Shown here: one piece after another, positions 52,220 to 59,985 of the stretch
How the letters are laid out: the number at the start of each line of letters is the position of its first letter
Position numbering within the stretch: position 1 is the stretch's first letter
Source: Haloarcula ordinaria
Lineage (GTDB): Archaea > Halobacteriota > Halobacteria > Halobacteriales > Haloarculaceae
Direction: 5' to 3'
DNA length: 64,000 nucleotides
Assembly: GCF_029338275.1 (NCBI RefSeq)
Contig: NZ_CP119789.1
Span: forward strand, 1,550,001-1,614,000
The notes under the pieces: model-generated
What the model was told of the DNA's origin: nothing
Seen by the model: the letters and a program-made list of their open reading frames with translations, nothing else
Databases searched by the model: none
Translations under genes and position numbers: made by a program

Positions 52220-53626
52220 ATGAGTCACGCCGACGACCCACTCACGACGACCACGAGCCTCTGCCCGCATTGCCTCGAACAGGTCCCTGGGGCGTACGAA
52301 TCCCGCGATGGCGGGGTCTACCTCACGCGGGAGTGTGAGATCCACGGGACCACGAGCAGGCAGGTCTGGGGGAGCCTCGACCACTGGGAGTGGGCCGGGC
52401 AGTTCGCGCCCGAGTTCGACGCGAGCGAGGGGCCCGTCGACCTGACCGTCGACCACGACCACGCCTGCCTGGCTATCGTCGAAGTGACCGAGGACTGCAA
52501 CCTCTCCTGTGATTTCTGCTTCGCCAGTTCCGGCCCCGGCGGGACGCAGAACCCCTTCGAGGACGTGCTTCACCTGTTGGACGTCATCGAAGACCAGGGC
52601 GGTCCCCGGCCGGTCCAGTTCTCCGGCGGCGAACCGACCGTTCGCGACGACTTGCCCGAACTCGTCGCGGCGGCCGCCGACCGCGGCTTCGAACACGTCG
52701 AAGTGAACACGAACGGCCTCCGTCTGGCCCGGGAGGACGGCTACGCCCAGCGGCTGGCCGACGCCGGCGTCACGGCCGTCTACCTCCAGTTCGACGGCCT
52801 CGAACGCGAGACGTACGTCGACATCCGCTCGGCCGACATCCTCGAGTTCAAGCACGCCGCCATCGAGGCCTGCCGGGCGGCCGACCTCCCCATCATCCTC
52901 GTGCCCACGCTGGTTCCCGGAACCAACGAACACGAGATGGGCGACATCGTCGAGTTCGCGCTTGAGAACGCCGACGTCATCCGCTCGGTCAACTTCCAGC
53001 CGGTGGCCCACTTCGGCCGCTACGAGCGCAACGACGGGCGCTTCTCGCTGGACGAGGCCGCCCGCCTGCTGACCGAGCAGTTCGACGCGCTGGCGGTCGA
53101 AGATATCCTCCCCGCGCCGTGTTGCTCGGCGTACTGTCAGATTGGTACCGCGCTGCTGCCCCGGGCGGACGGGCCGCCGCTTCCGCTGACGCGGTTCATC
53201 ACCGAGGGACTGTGGGACTCCGTCTCGGGGATGGTCGACGAGGGGGACTATATGGAGCTGCTCGCGGGTACCGCGGCCGGCCAGGATCTGGCCTGCAGCG
53301 CGGCGGGGTGCTGTGGCGTCGACGTTCCAGACGCGGCCGACGACCTGTTCGACTCGGTCGTTCCCATCTCCATCACTGGCTTCATGGACGCCGACGCGGC
53401 CGACGTGAACCGACTGGAGAACTGCTGTCTGTCGGTCCCGACCCCGGACGGCGACCTGGTGCCGTTCTGTGGCTACAACATGACGACCGAGGACGGCGAG
53501 TACGCCCTGCGGAACCGCAACGGTTGGGGCGGCCGGGAGACGGTCGCGGGCAGCGAGCAGTACGCCGACCCCGAGGTCGCCGGCGAGGAGGCACCCGACG
53601 AGACCCTCGGAGAGAGCAACGACTGA
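52220..53626 (+). CDS. Radical SAM enzyme, tetraether-lipid-synthase (Tes/MJ0619)-like
   Basis: The product is 468 residues from the ATG at 52220. The N-terminal zinc-binding part CPHCLEQVPGAYESRDGG, then TRECEIHG, precedes the radical SAM cluster CNLSCDFCFA (about 93-100), the spacing CxxxCxxC. FSGGEPTVRDDL and VEVNTNGLRLA complete the AdoMet barrel. A second Cys-rich part (PCCSAYCQIG, then CSAAGCCGV and NCCLSVP) can hold more clusters. This layout matches Tes-like radical SAM enzymes that couple lipid chains. The next genes (methyltransferase, GGGP synthase) support a lipid role. The family call is from pattern. Confidence 0.8.
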   Translation: MSHADDPLTTTTSLCPHCLEQVPGAYESRDGGVYLTRECEIHGTTSRQVWGSLDHWEWAGQFAPEFDASEGPVDLTVDHDHACLAIVEVTEDCNLSCDFCFASSGPGGTQNPFEDVLHLLDVIEDQGGPRPVQFSGGEPTVRDDLPELVAAAADRGFEHVEVNTNGLRLAREDGYAQRLADAGVTAVYLQFDGLERETYVDIRSADILEFKHAAIEACRAADLPIILVPTLVPGTNEHEMGDIVEFALENADVIRSVNFQPVAHFGRYERNDGRFSLDEAARLLTEQFDALAVEDILPAPCCSAYCQIGTALLPRADGPPLPLTRFITEGLWDSVSGMVDEGDYMELLAGTAAGQDLACSAAGCCGVDVPDAADDLFDSVVPISITGFMDADAADVNRLENCCLSVPTPDGDLVPFCGYNMTTEDGEYALRNRNGWGGRETVAGSEQYADPEVAGEEAPDETLGESND

Positions 53627-54330
53627 TGTTCCCCTCCGTCGATTCGGCGCTGGCGAACCCCTGGGGGACGATGCGACTCGTCGTCGGCGAGCCGTTGCAT
53701 CCCGGGGGCGACGAGGCTACGGCGGCCCTGCTGGACCGGGCCGACGTGACCGCGGGCACGCGCCTGCTGGACGTCGGCTGTGGGGCCGGCAACGCACTCT
53801 CGCTCGCTCGCGAGCGGGGCGCTGATGCCATCGGCATCGACCTCAATCCAGTCGGCGAGCGGACGCTCCGGGGAGACCTGGAACACCTCCCGGTCAGGAC
53901 CGGCGGGGTCGACGTCGTGCTGGCGGAGTGCGTGCTCTGCTTGGCCGACGACCTCGACGGTGCGCTGGCCGAAGCCCACCGCGTACTCCCCGACGACGGC
54001 CGCCTGGCCCTCTCGGACGTCGTCGTCGAGGGCGACCTCCCTGGCGTCCCGGCCCGCGTCGAAGAAGCCCTCTGCCTGACCGGCCAACGCAAACGGGCGC
54101 ACCTCCGCGAACGGGTCGACGCGGCCGGTTTCGACGTCGGCGAGGTCCGGGACCACCGCGAGGCCCTGCTCGAGATGCGCGACCGAGCACGGCGCCGGGT
54201 CGACTACGAGGGGCTCTTGGGGGCGATGGGGTCCGACGGCGAGGCCCTGCTGGACGCGATACGGGCACTCGAAGGGGCGATAGAGAGCGGCGATGTCGGC
54301 TACGTCTCGCTGGTGGCGTCGCCAGTGTAG
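53626..54330 (+). CDS. Class I SAM-dependent methyltransferase (UbiE-like)
   Basis: The product is 234 residues. AdoMet motif I is [15 protein letters not shown], motif II includes DAIGIDLNP, and motif post-[12 protein letters not shown] is typical of small-molecule methyltransferases. The start overlaps the radical SAM stop in TGATG, so both are cotranslated. The substrate is unknown; the operon partner suggests an ether lipid or quinone. It precedes the GGGP synthase gene by about 80 nt. Confidence 0.85.
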   Translation: MFPSVDSALANPWGTMRLVVGEPLHPGGDEATAALLDRADVTAGTRLLDVGCGAGNALSLARERGADAIGIDLNPVGERTLRGDLEHLPVRTGGVDVVLAECVLCLADDLDGALAEAHRVLPDDGRLALSDVVVEGDLPGVPARVEEALCLTGQRKRAHLRERVDAAGFDVGEVRDHREALLEMRDRARRRVDYEGLLGAMGSDGEALLDAIRALEGAIESGDVGYVSLVASPV

Positions 54331-54381
54331 CGCGACCGGGTCGGGTCCAGCGAGCGGCCGCCGTTCCAGCATTCGAAGGCG

Positions 54382-54386
54382 TTATA
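54382..54386 (+). promoter_or_regulatory. TATA box of the GGGP synthase gene
   Basis: TTATA in GTTATACGC is centred about 27 nt before the ATG at 54411, giving leaderless mRNA. Confidence 0.65.
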
Positions 54387-54410
54387 CGCTCACGCGCGAG
54401 TCACGCTGGT

Positions 54411-55130
54411 ATGAGCGACTGGGCGGACTGGAACCACATCGTGAAGATAGACCCCGACAAGACGCTCGTCGACGGGGAGACCTACGAGGACGTGGCCGCC
54501 ACCGGAACCGACGCCATCGAGGTGGGTGGGACGACGGGGATGACCGAGGAGAAGATGACTCGGGTGGTCGAGGCCTGCGGGAAGTACGACATCCCGGTGT
54601 ACATCGAGCCGTCGAACCCCGCCTCGGTGGTCCACAGCGACCGCCACGACGGCTATCTCATCCCTGTCGTGATGAACGCCGGCGACGTCACCTGGATCAC
54701 GGGCGCCCACAAGGAGTGGATCCGCATCGACGACGAGATCGACTGGTCGCGGACGTTCACCGAGGCCTACATCGTCATGAACCCCGACGCCTCCGTCGCG
54801 ACGTACACGCAGGCCGACTGTGACCTGGAGGCCGACGAGGTAGCCGCCTACGCCGAGGCCGCCGAACACCTGCTGGGCCAGGAGATCATCTACGTCGAGT
54901 ACTCCGGGATGCTCGGCGACACCGAGAAAGTCGCCGCTGCCCATGACATCCTCGACGAAGCGACCCTCTTCTACGGCGGTGGCATCCACGACTACGAGTC
55001 GGCCCGGACGATGGCCGAGCACGCGGACACCATCGTCGTCGGCGACCTGGTGCACGACGAGGGCGTCGACGCCGTCCGCGAGACCGTCGAGGCCGCCAAC
55101 GACGCTACCGCGGCGACTCCCACCGACTGA
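54411..55130 (+). CDS. Geranylgeranylglyceryl phosphate synthase (PcrB-like)
   Basis: The product is 239 residues. It shows the family order: [11 protein letters not shown] (start of the barrel), [65 protein letters not shown] and [11 protein letters not shown] with VVGDLVH. It makes the first ether bond between glycerol-1-phosphate and geranylgeranyl diphosphate. Its place after the radical SAM and methyltransferase genes groups ether-lipid steps together. Confidence 0.93.
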   Translation: MSDWADWNHIVKIDPDKTLVDGETYEDVAATGTDAIEVGGTTGMTEEKMTRVVEACGKYDIPVYIEPSNPASVVHSDRHDGYLIPVVMNAGDVTWITGAHKEWIRIDDEIDWSRTFTEAYIVMNPDASVATYTQADCDLEADEVAAYAEAAEHLLGQEIIYVEYSGMLGDTEKVAAAHDILDEATLFYGGGIHDYESARTMAEHADTIVVGDLVHDEGVDAVRETVEAANDATAATPTD

Positions 55131-55172
55131 CGCCGACAGGCTCTTTTTGCCTACGCGGCCCGTAACCGGGTT

Positions 55173-55865
55173 ATGACTTCCCTCCTGGCCGTCGTCTTCG
55201 ACCTCGATGGCACCCTGTGTGAGTCGACACAGGACGGGGCCGACCTGTACGCCGCCGCCTTCGAGTCGGCCGGACTGGACCCGTTCGGCGCTGTCGGCGA
55301 CCTCTGGGCCTCGCTCGAAGGGCCGCCCGACACGTCGAACGAGCAGTCGTACCTCGCCGCTGGGTTCCGTCGGTTGGCTGCCCAACACGGCCACCGGCGA
55401 GTCCCAGCCGACGACCTGGCTTCGGGCCTGCTCGCCGCCGTCGACAGGAGCGCTGTCGCCTTCCGCGAGGGTGCCGAGACGGCGCTCGAGGCCGCACTCG
55501 CCCACGGACCGGTCGGTGTCCTGACGAACGGCCCGTCCCACCGCCAAGAGCCAAAGATAGCGACCCTGGCGCTGGCCGACCGGGTCGGGACCGTCTGTTA
55601 CGCGGGCGACCTCGAGCGGCGCAAGCCCCACCCCGAGCCCTTCGAGTCGGTCTGTGCGACCCTCGGCGTCGAACACGACCGGACGTTGTACGTCGGCGAT
55701 TCGCTCGCCTACGACGTGGCCGGGGCCCACGCTGCGGGGCTGCAGGCGGCCTGGTGCCCGCGGACGCCCGGTGAGACGAACGGGTATCAGCCGGAGTACG
55801 TCTTCGACCGCATCGACGACCTGGTCGCCGTCCTCGAGGGCGAGCGCGAGGGACCGGGGCCGTGA
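55173..55865 (+). CDS. HAD-superfamily hydrolase
   Basis: The product is 230 residues. HAD motifs are VVFDLDGTLCES (nucleophile and acid Asp pair), VLTNGPSHRQ (Thr), RRKPHPEPF (Lys) and LYVGDSLAYDVAGAHAAG (Asp pair). A helical cap follows motif I (about 20-90), as in phosphoglycolate phosphatase-like members. The substrate is unknown. The next gene overlaps its stop by GTGA. Confidence 0.88.
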   Translation: MTSLLAVVFDLDGTLCESTQDGADLYAAAFESAGLDPFGAVGDLWASLEGPPDTSNEQSYLAAGFRRLAAQHGHRRVPADDLASGLLAAVDRSAVAFREGAETALEAALAHGPVGVLTNGPSHRQEPKIATLALADRVGTVCYAGDLERRKPHPEPFESVCATLGVEHDRTLYVGDSLAYDVAGAHAAGLQAAWCPRTPGETNGYQPEYVFDRIDDLVAVLEGEREGPGP

Positions 55866-56797
55866 CCGCGGTCGACGAGGTCCTCCGCCGGGTCGTCCCG
55901 GACCGGCGACCAGTCGAACTCGTGCGGCCTCGCCAGGGCAACCACAAGGAGACTGTCGTCGCCCGGTACGACGACAGACCGCCGCTCGTGGTCCAGCTCT
56001 CCGACGACGTGGGCGACGCCACGACCGAGGCCGTGCTGCTTGGCGAAATCGTCAACCGGACGGCCGTTCCGGTGCCGACGCTCCTCGCACAGGGGCGCGT
56101 GGGCGAGCGGGCGTATCTGGTGACCGAGTTCGTGGCGGGGGCGGACCTCCACGAGCGCTTCGTCGACCTCGCGCCAGTCCGTCGACAAGCGGTCGCGCGG
56201 CGGTTCGGCGTCATCCTCGGCACGCTTCACGAGACGTTTCCGTTCGCATCGGCCGGTCCGGTGTCCCTCGATTCGAGCGGGGCGCTCGTCGCGACCGACC
56301 GCTCGGTCGGTGCGGACTTCGCGCAGTACGCGACCGCGTGTCTGGATGCGCTCCCGCCGGCTTTCGACGACCTTCGTGGCCCGCTGGCGACAGCCGTCGA
56401 CGGCGTTCCGTCGACGCGCCCGCCGCGACTGTTCCCCTGGGACCTCCGCCCGGGGAACGCACTGCTCGACGACGACGACCTCGCCGCAGTGCTTGACTGG
56501 GGTGCGCCCCGGAGTGCCGACCCCGCCCTGTCGGTCGCGAAGACCGAACACCTCGTCACCCGATGGTACGGTACCGACCCGGGACCGCTCGAAGCTGCGT
56601 TCCGGGCCGGCTACCGCTCGGTCCGACCGCTCCCCGAGGTTCCGGTGGCCTACCGAATCGCGGCCGTCGCCTGTGCGGCCGTCGACTCGACCGGAGCGGT
56701 GACTCGCCCGCACTACCCCGAACGCTCGGGGGACGACGCCGTCGCGATTCACCGAACCTGGTTGGCCGAGTGGCTGGAGACCGACGCGACCGAATAA
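55862..56797 (+). CDS. APH-fold phosphotransferase-like protein with altered catalytic motif
   Basis: The product is 311 residues, kinase-like: nucleotide-binding N-lobe (KETVVARYDDRPPLVVQL), hinge TEFVAGADLHERF, and catalytic loop FPWDLRPGN. Aminoglycoside and homoserine kinase relatives have HGDLHPGN there: the Asp and Asn remain, but the His is replaced. The metal motif is LDWGAP. It may phosphorylate a small molecule or be a pseudokinase. The GTG start overlaps the HAD stop, so the two proteins are likely partners. Confidence 0.8.
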   Translation: MTAVDEVLRRVVPDRRPVELVRPRQGNHKETVVARYDDRPPLVVQLSDDVGDATTEAVLLGEIVNRTAVPVPTLLAQGRVGERAYLVTEFVAGADLHERFVDLAPVRRQAVARRFGVILGTLHETFPFASAGPVSLDSSGALVATDRSVGADFAQYATACLDALPPAFDDLRGPLATAVDGVPSTRPPRLFPWDLRPGNALLDDDDLAAVLDWGAPRSADPALSVAKTEHLVTRWYGTDPGPLEAAFRAGYRSVRPLPEVPVAYRIAAVACAAVDSTGAVTRPHYPERSGDDAVAIHRTWLAEWLETDATE

Positions 56798-56832
56798 ACG
56801 GAGTTTAAGTTCGTCCCGTCGAACGCCACAGT

Positions 56833-58137
56833 ATGGACGACCGCACCTACACAGCGGACGCCGAACCCGGCGACGAAGTCACCGTCGCCGGCTGGGTCCA
56901 CGAGATTCGGGACCTCGGTGGCATCGCCTTCCTCATCCTCCGGGACACGACCGGCAAGATCCAGGTGAAGTTCGAGAAAGACGAGATGGACGACGACCTC
57001 GTCGAGACCGGGCTGGACGCCCACCGCGAGTCTGTCATCTCGGTCACGGGGGCCGTCGAGGAGGAACCGCGCGCCCCGACCGGTGTCGAGGTCACGCCGG
57101 AGTCCGTCGAGGTCATCTCCGAAGCGGACCCCGAACTGCCGCTGGACCCCTCCGGCAAGGTCGACGCCGAACTCCCGACCAGACTGGACAACCGCACGCT
57201 CGACCTCCGCAAGGACGAGGTCAAGGCCATCTTCCAGATTCGTGCCGAGGTCCTGCGCGCCGCCCGCGAAGCCTTCCGCGACCTGAACTGCACGGAGATC
57301 AACACGCCCAAAATCGTCGCCACGGGAACGGAGGGCGGCACCGAGCTGTTCCCCATCACGTACTTCGGCCGCGAGGCGTTCATGAACCAGAGCCCCCAGC
57401 TGTTCAAGCAGCTGATGGTCGGCTCGGGGCTGGAGCGGGTCTTCGAGATCGGCCCCATCTTCCGCGCCGAGGAGCACAACACGCCCCGGCACCTCAACGA
57501 GGCGACCTCCATCGACTTCGAGTCGGCCTTCTACGACCACACCGAGGCGATGGACGCCTGCGAGCACGTCGTCAAGGCCGCCTACGAGGGTGTCGCCGAA
57601 AACTGCCAGGCCCAGCTCGAAGCGCTGGACCTCGCCGACGAGTTCGAGGCGCCCGAGGGCGAGTTCCCGCGCCTGACCTACCAGGAAGCACTGGACAAGA
57701 TCAACGCCACTGGCGAACTCGACGAGCCGCTCGTCTGGGGTGACGACCTCTCGACGGAGGCCGAACACGTCCTGGGCGAGGAGATGGGCGAGCACTACTT
57801 CATCGTCGACTGGCCAAGCGAGATCAAGCCGTTCTACATCAAGGACCACGACGACGACGCGGAGGTCTCGACCGGCTTCGACATGATGCATCCGTCGATG
57901 GAACTGGTCTCCGGCGGCCAGCGTGAACACCGCTACGACCACCTCGTCGAAGGGTTCGAACAGCAGGGCCTCGACCCCGAGGCCTTCGAGTACTACACCA
58001 AGATGTTCCGGTACGGCATGCCGCCCCACGCCGGCTGGGGGCTGGGCGGCGAGCGCCTCGTCATGACGATGCTCGGGCTGGGGAACATCCGGGAAGCGGT
58101 GCTGTTCCCGCGGGACCGTCAGCGGCTGAGCCCATAG
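56833..58137 (+). CDS. aspS: Aspartyl-tRNA synthetase (non-discriminating type)
   Basis: The product is 434 residues, archaeal length. The N-terminal OB fold ([19 protein letters not shown]) is followed by the class II core: motif 2 [19 protein letters not shown], the archaeal GGQREHRY, and motif 3 [16 protein letters not shown]. In discriminating AspRS (Thermococcus numbering) position 26 is Trp and position 85 is Lys. Here the aligned residues are His23 (GWVHE) and Pro82 (EPRAPTG), the non-discriminating pattern. So it should also charge tRNA-Asn with Asp for later amidation by GatCAB. Its stop is followed directly by a hairpin array. Confidence 0.93.
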   Translation: MDDRTYTADAEPGDEVTVAGWVHEIRDLGGIAFLILRDTTGKIQVKFEKDEMDDDLVETGLDAHRESVISVTGAVEEEPRAPTGVEVTPESVEVISEADPELPLDPSGKVDAELPTRLDNRTLDLRKDEVKAIFQIRAEVLRAAREAFRDLNCTEINTPKIVATGTEGGTELFPITYFGREAFMNQSPQLFKQLMVGSGLERVFEIGPIFRAEEHNTPRHLNEATSIDFESAFYDHTEAMDACEHVVKAAYEGVAENCQAQLEALDLADEFEAPEGEFPRLTYQEALDKINATGELDEPLVWGDDLSTEAEHVLGEEMGEHYFIVDWPSEIKPFYIKDHDDDAEVSTGFDMMHPSMELVSGGQREHRYDHLVEGFEQQGLDPEAFEYYTKMFRYGMPPHAGWGLGGERLVMTMLGLGNIREAVLFPRDRQRLSP

Positions 58138-58260
58138 CGAGAGCCCGAGCGGAGCGAAGGGGTCTCGTCTTTACGAACGGTGAGCGAAGCGAGCAGTGCC
58201 TGGCGAAGACCAGAGAGCCAGCGAGACGAGCAGCGCGAGTCTCGCAGGACCGGCAGCGAC
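58138..58260. repeat. Hairpin array after aspS with GAGCGGAGCGA loops
   Basis: The first hairpin (58138-58167) starts right after the TAG stop with arms CGAGA-G-CCC and GGG-G-TCTCG, again a G-G mismatch, and loop GAGCGGAGCGAA. A second hairpin at 58221-58245 has 7-bp arms GCGAGAC and GTCTCGC around an 11-nt loop. It has the design of the array after grpE with compensatory pair changes. The remaining space to 58482 shows no gene. Confidence 0.55.
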
Positions 58261-58482
58261 TGTCTCTCTGAGACGGCGCTGCACAGAGCGACCGATAACG
58301 TATTCGGCGCTGTCGATACACTCCGTCACTGACACTTTTTCGAGGGGTGCTGAATACAGAGGATGTAGTCAGTACCGTTCAAAGACGGTGTCAGAGGGAT
58401 GACTTTTCCCGCTGTTTTGGCAGAGACAGTCTAACTCAGGAACCACCTCTCTCAAGCGTTTCTCTATCGGTGAGAATAGACC

Positions 58483-58770
58483 GTGGATACCATCGTCTCA
58501 GAGAGCGAATATTATTCTATGATGAGACAGATGGTTGACGAAGAGATTGTGTTCAAAATTATTGGTCAATTTACGGAGCTTGAAGGATGTGACTTCACAG
58601 AGCTGCCACCGTTACAGGAGAGTGTGAACGTTGATGCTTTGGAGTCCTTACTAACCAGGGCCGATGGTAATCAAAACCTCCTCGTCCAGTTCGAATATAA
58701 TGACGCGGTTGTCTCTCTCACTGGCGAAGGGAGTGTTCTGGTTCACCCACTCGATGGGCACTGCGAATGA
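58483..58770 (+). CDS. HalOD1 output-domain protein
   Basis: The product is 95 residues from the GTG at 58483. Core features are the polar N-terminal helix (MMRQMVDEEIVFKIIGQFTELEG), the TELPPLQESVNVDALESLL motif and strands LLVQFEYNDAVVSL and GSVLVHP. HalOD1 is a halophile-specific domain often linked to signal transduction. The gene is AT-richer than its neighbours and stands alone. Confidence 0.82.
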   Translation: MDTIVSESEYYSMMRQMVDEEIVFKIIGQFTELEGCDFTELPPLQESVNVDALESLLTRADGNQNLLVQFEYNDAVVSLTGEGSVLVHPLDGHCE

Positions 58771-59028
58771 GCGTGCAGAACACACGGCTGCTATCTTTCA
58801 AGCCCACCACGACAGTGTATCTAAGTCGTCTTCAGCAACTGTTCATTGTGGACAAGCGGAACAGTGACACATTGGTTGACCACGATAGCCGAGATAGACT
58901 GACCAGGTCAGTATCTCACTTTTCGTTGTAAGCCCGATGACCGACTAGCAGCCCTATTCTGCACGCTCTGTTCGGCTGACGCTGTGGATCTCGACGGAGC
59001 GAAGTACTGATTTGACAGTGACCCGCGC
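58771..59028. other. Intergenic region, nothing identified
   Basis: This AT-richer space between the HalOD1 and halorhodopsin genes (convergent) holds no gene or clear repeat that I can see. Confidence 0.4.
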
Positions 59029-59853
59029 TCAGTCGTCGCTCGGCGTCGCAGTACCGGTTCCGCTACCCGACCCGGCCTTGGAGACGATTCCCTCGTTCGC
59101 GGCGACCCAGCGCAGCAGCAGGAACGCGAAGACGTACTTCGCGAGGATGTCGAGCCCGGAGTACCCCCACGAGGTGACGCCGACGCCAAGGAGGGCGAAT
59201 CCTTCGGAGCCCAGCGCCCAGAGGATGGGGTAGCCCAGCCAGAGCACCACGGTCAGCGACCGCAGCGTCTGGAATATCTCGCTCGTGTCGGCGGCCGTCG
59301 CCGCGCCGCTCCACTCCACGAGCAGGATGTAGAGGACGGCCACGAAGAAGGCACAGCTGATGAGGTAGAACACCCAGCGGAACAGGTACGACGACGTGAT
59401 GAGCGCGGCCGCGAGGCCGGTCACGCACATCCCGATGTCCATCGTGATGGCGGTGAATATCGAGGTCCGGTCGGCGTCGGCCAGCAGGCCGAGCGCCAGC
59501 AGAATCATCGGCGTCGACAGCGTCCACGTGAGATACCGACCCCACGGCGAGAGGACCTCTTGCCCGGCGAGCGCGTGGCCGGCGGGCATCTCCAGGAACC
59601 CGACCGTGAGCCCCGAGGCGAGCCCGGCGTAACTGGATATCGAGACGAGCGGTACCAGCAGTGTCGCGACCCAGATGAGTTTCGCCCGGGATGACTGGAC
59701 GTCTCTACCCATGTAAACGAACAGTAATATCGCGAGACCGGCGAGCGCGATGTTCACCCAGAGCGACGACTGGAGCAGGAAGTCGGACTGTATCTCCTGG
59801 AGTGCGTCTGACTGCGACGCTTGCAGGACGGTTTCGGTGGCGAGTGTCGACAT
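59029..59853 (-). CDS. hop: Halorhodopsin (light-driven chloride pump)
   Basis: The product is 274 residues from the ATG at 59853, with seven hydrophobic helices. Helix C reads WGRYLTWTLSTPMILLALG: Thr109, Ser113 and Ala120 occupy the positions of bacteriorhodopsin Asp85, Thr89 and Asp96, the TSA motif of inward chloride pumps. Helix G holds the retinal Lys239 in SGLDILAKYVFAF. Helix D-E motifs MCVTGLAAALITSSYL and YILLVEWSG match halorhodopsins. It pumps chloride in yellow-green light. The large Bat-like regulator gene lies directly upstream on the same strand. Confidence 0.95.
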   Translation of the reverse strand: MSTLATETVLQASQSDALQEIQSDFLLQSSLWVNIALAGLAILLFVYMGRDVQSSRAKLIWVATLLVPLVSISSYAGLASGLTVGFLEMPAGHALAGQEVLSPWGRYLTWTLSTPMILLALGLLADADRTSIFTAITMDIGMCVTGLAAALITSSYLFRWVFYLISCAFFVAVLYILLVEWSGAATAADTSEIFQTLRSLTVVLWLGYPILWALGSEGFALLGVGVTSWGYSGLDILAKYVFAFLLLRWVAANEGIVSKAGSGSGTGTATPSDD

Positions 59854-59876
59854 ACAGACACAATATGTGCAACCAG

Positions 59877-59885
59877 ACATATATG
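59877..59885 (-). promoter_or_regulatory. TATA box of hop
   Basis: The minus strand reads CATATATGT, centred 28 nt before the ATG at 59853, so the mRNA is leaderless. The upstream area is the likely target of the Bat-like regulator. Confidence 0.65.
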
Positions 59886-59985
59886 TTCATACCCCAACAG
59901 GGTTGGATTCGGAGGTGTGGCTGCCTGTCGTGTCGAGTTTCTGGAGGTGCTCGCGAGGTCGGTCGCCGGACGGGCCGCCGACGAC

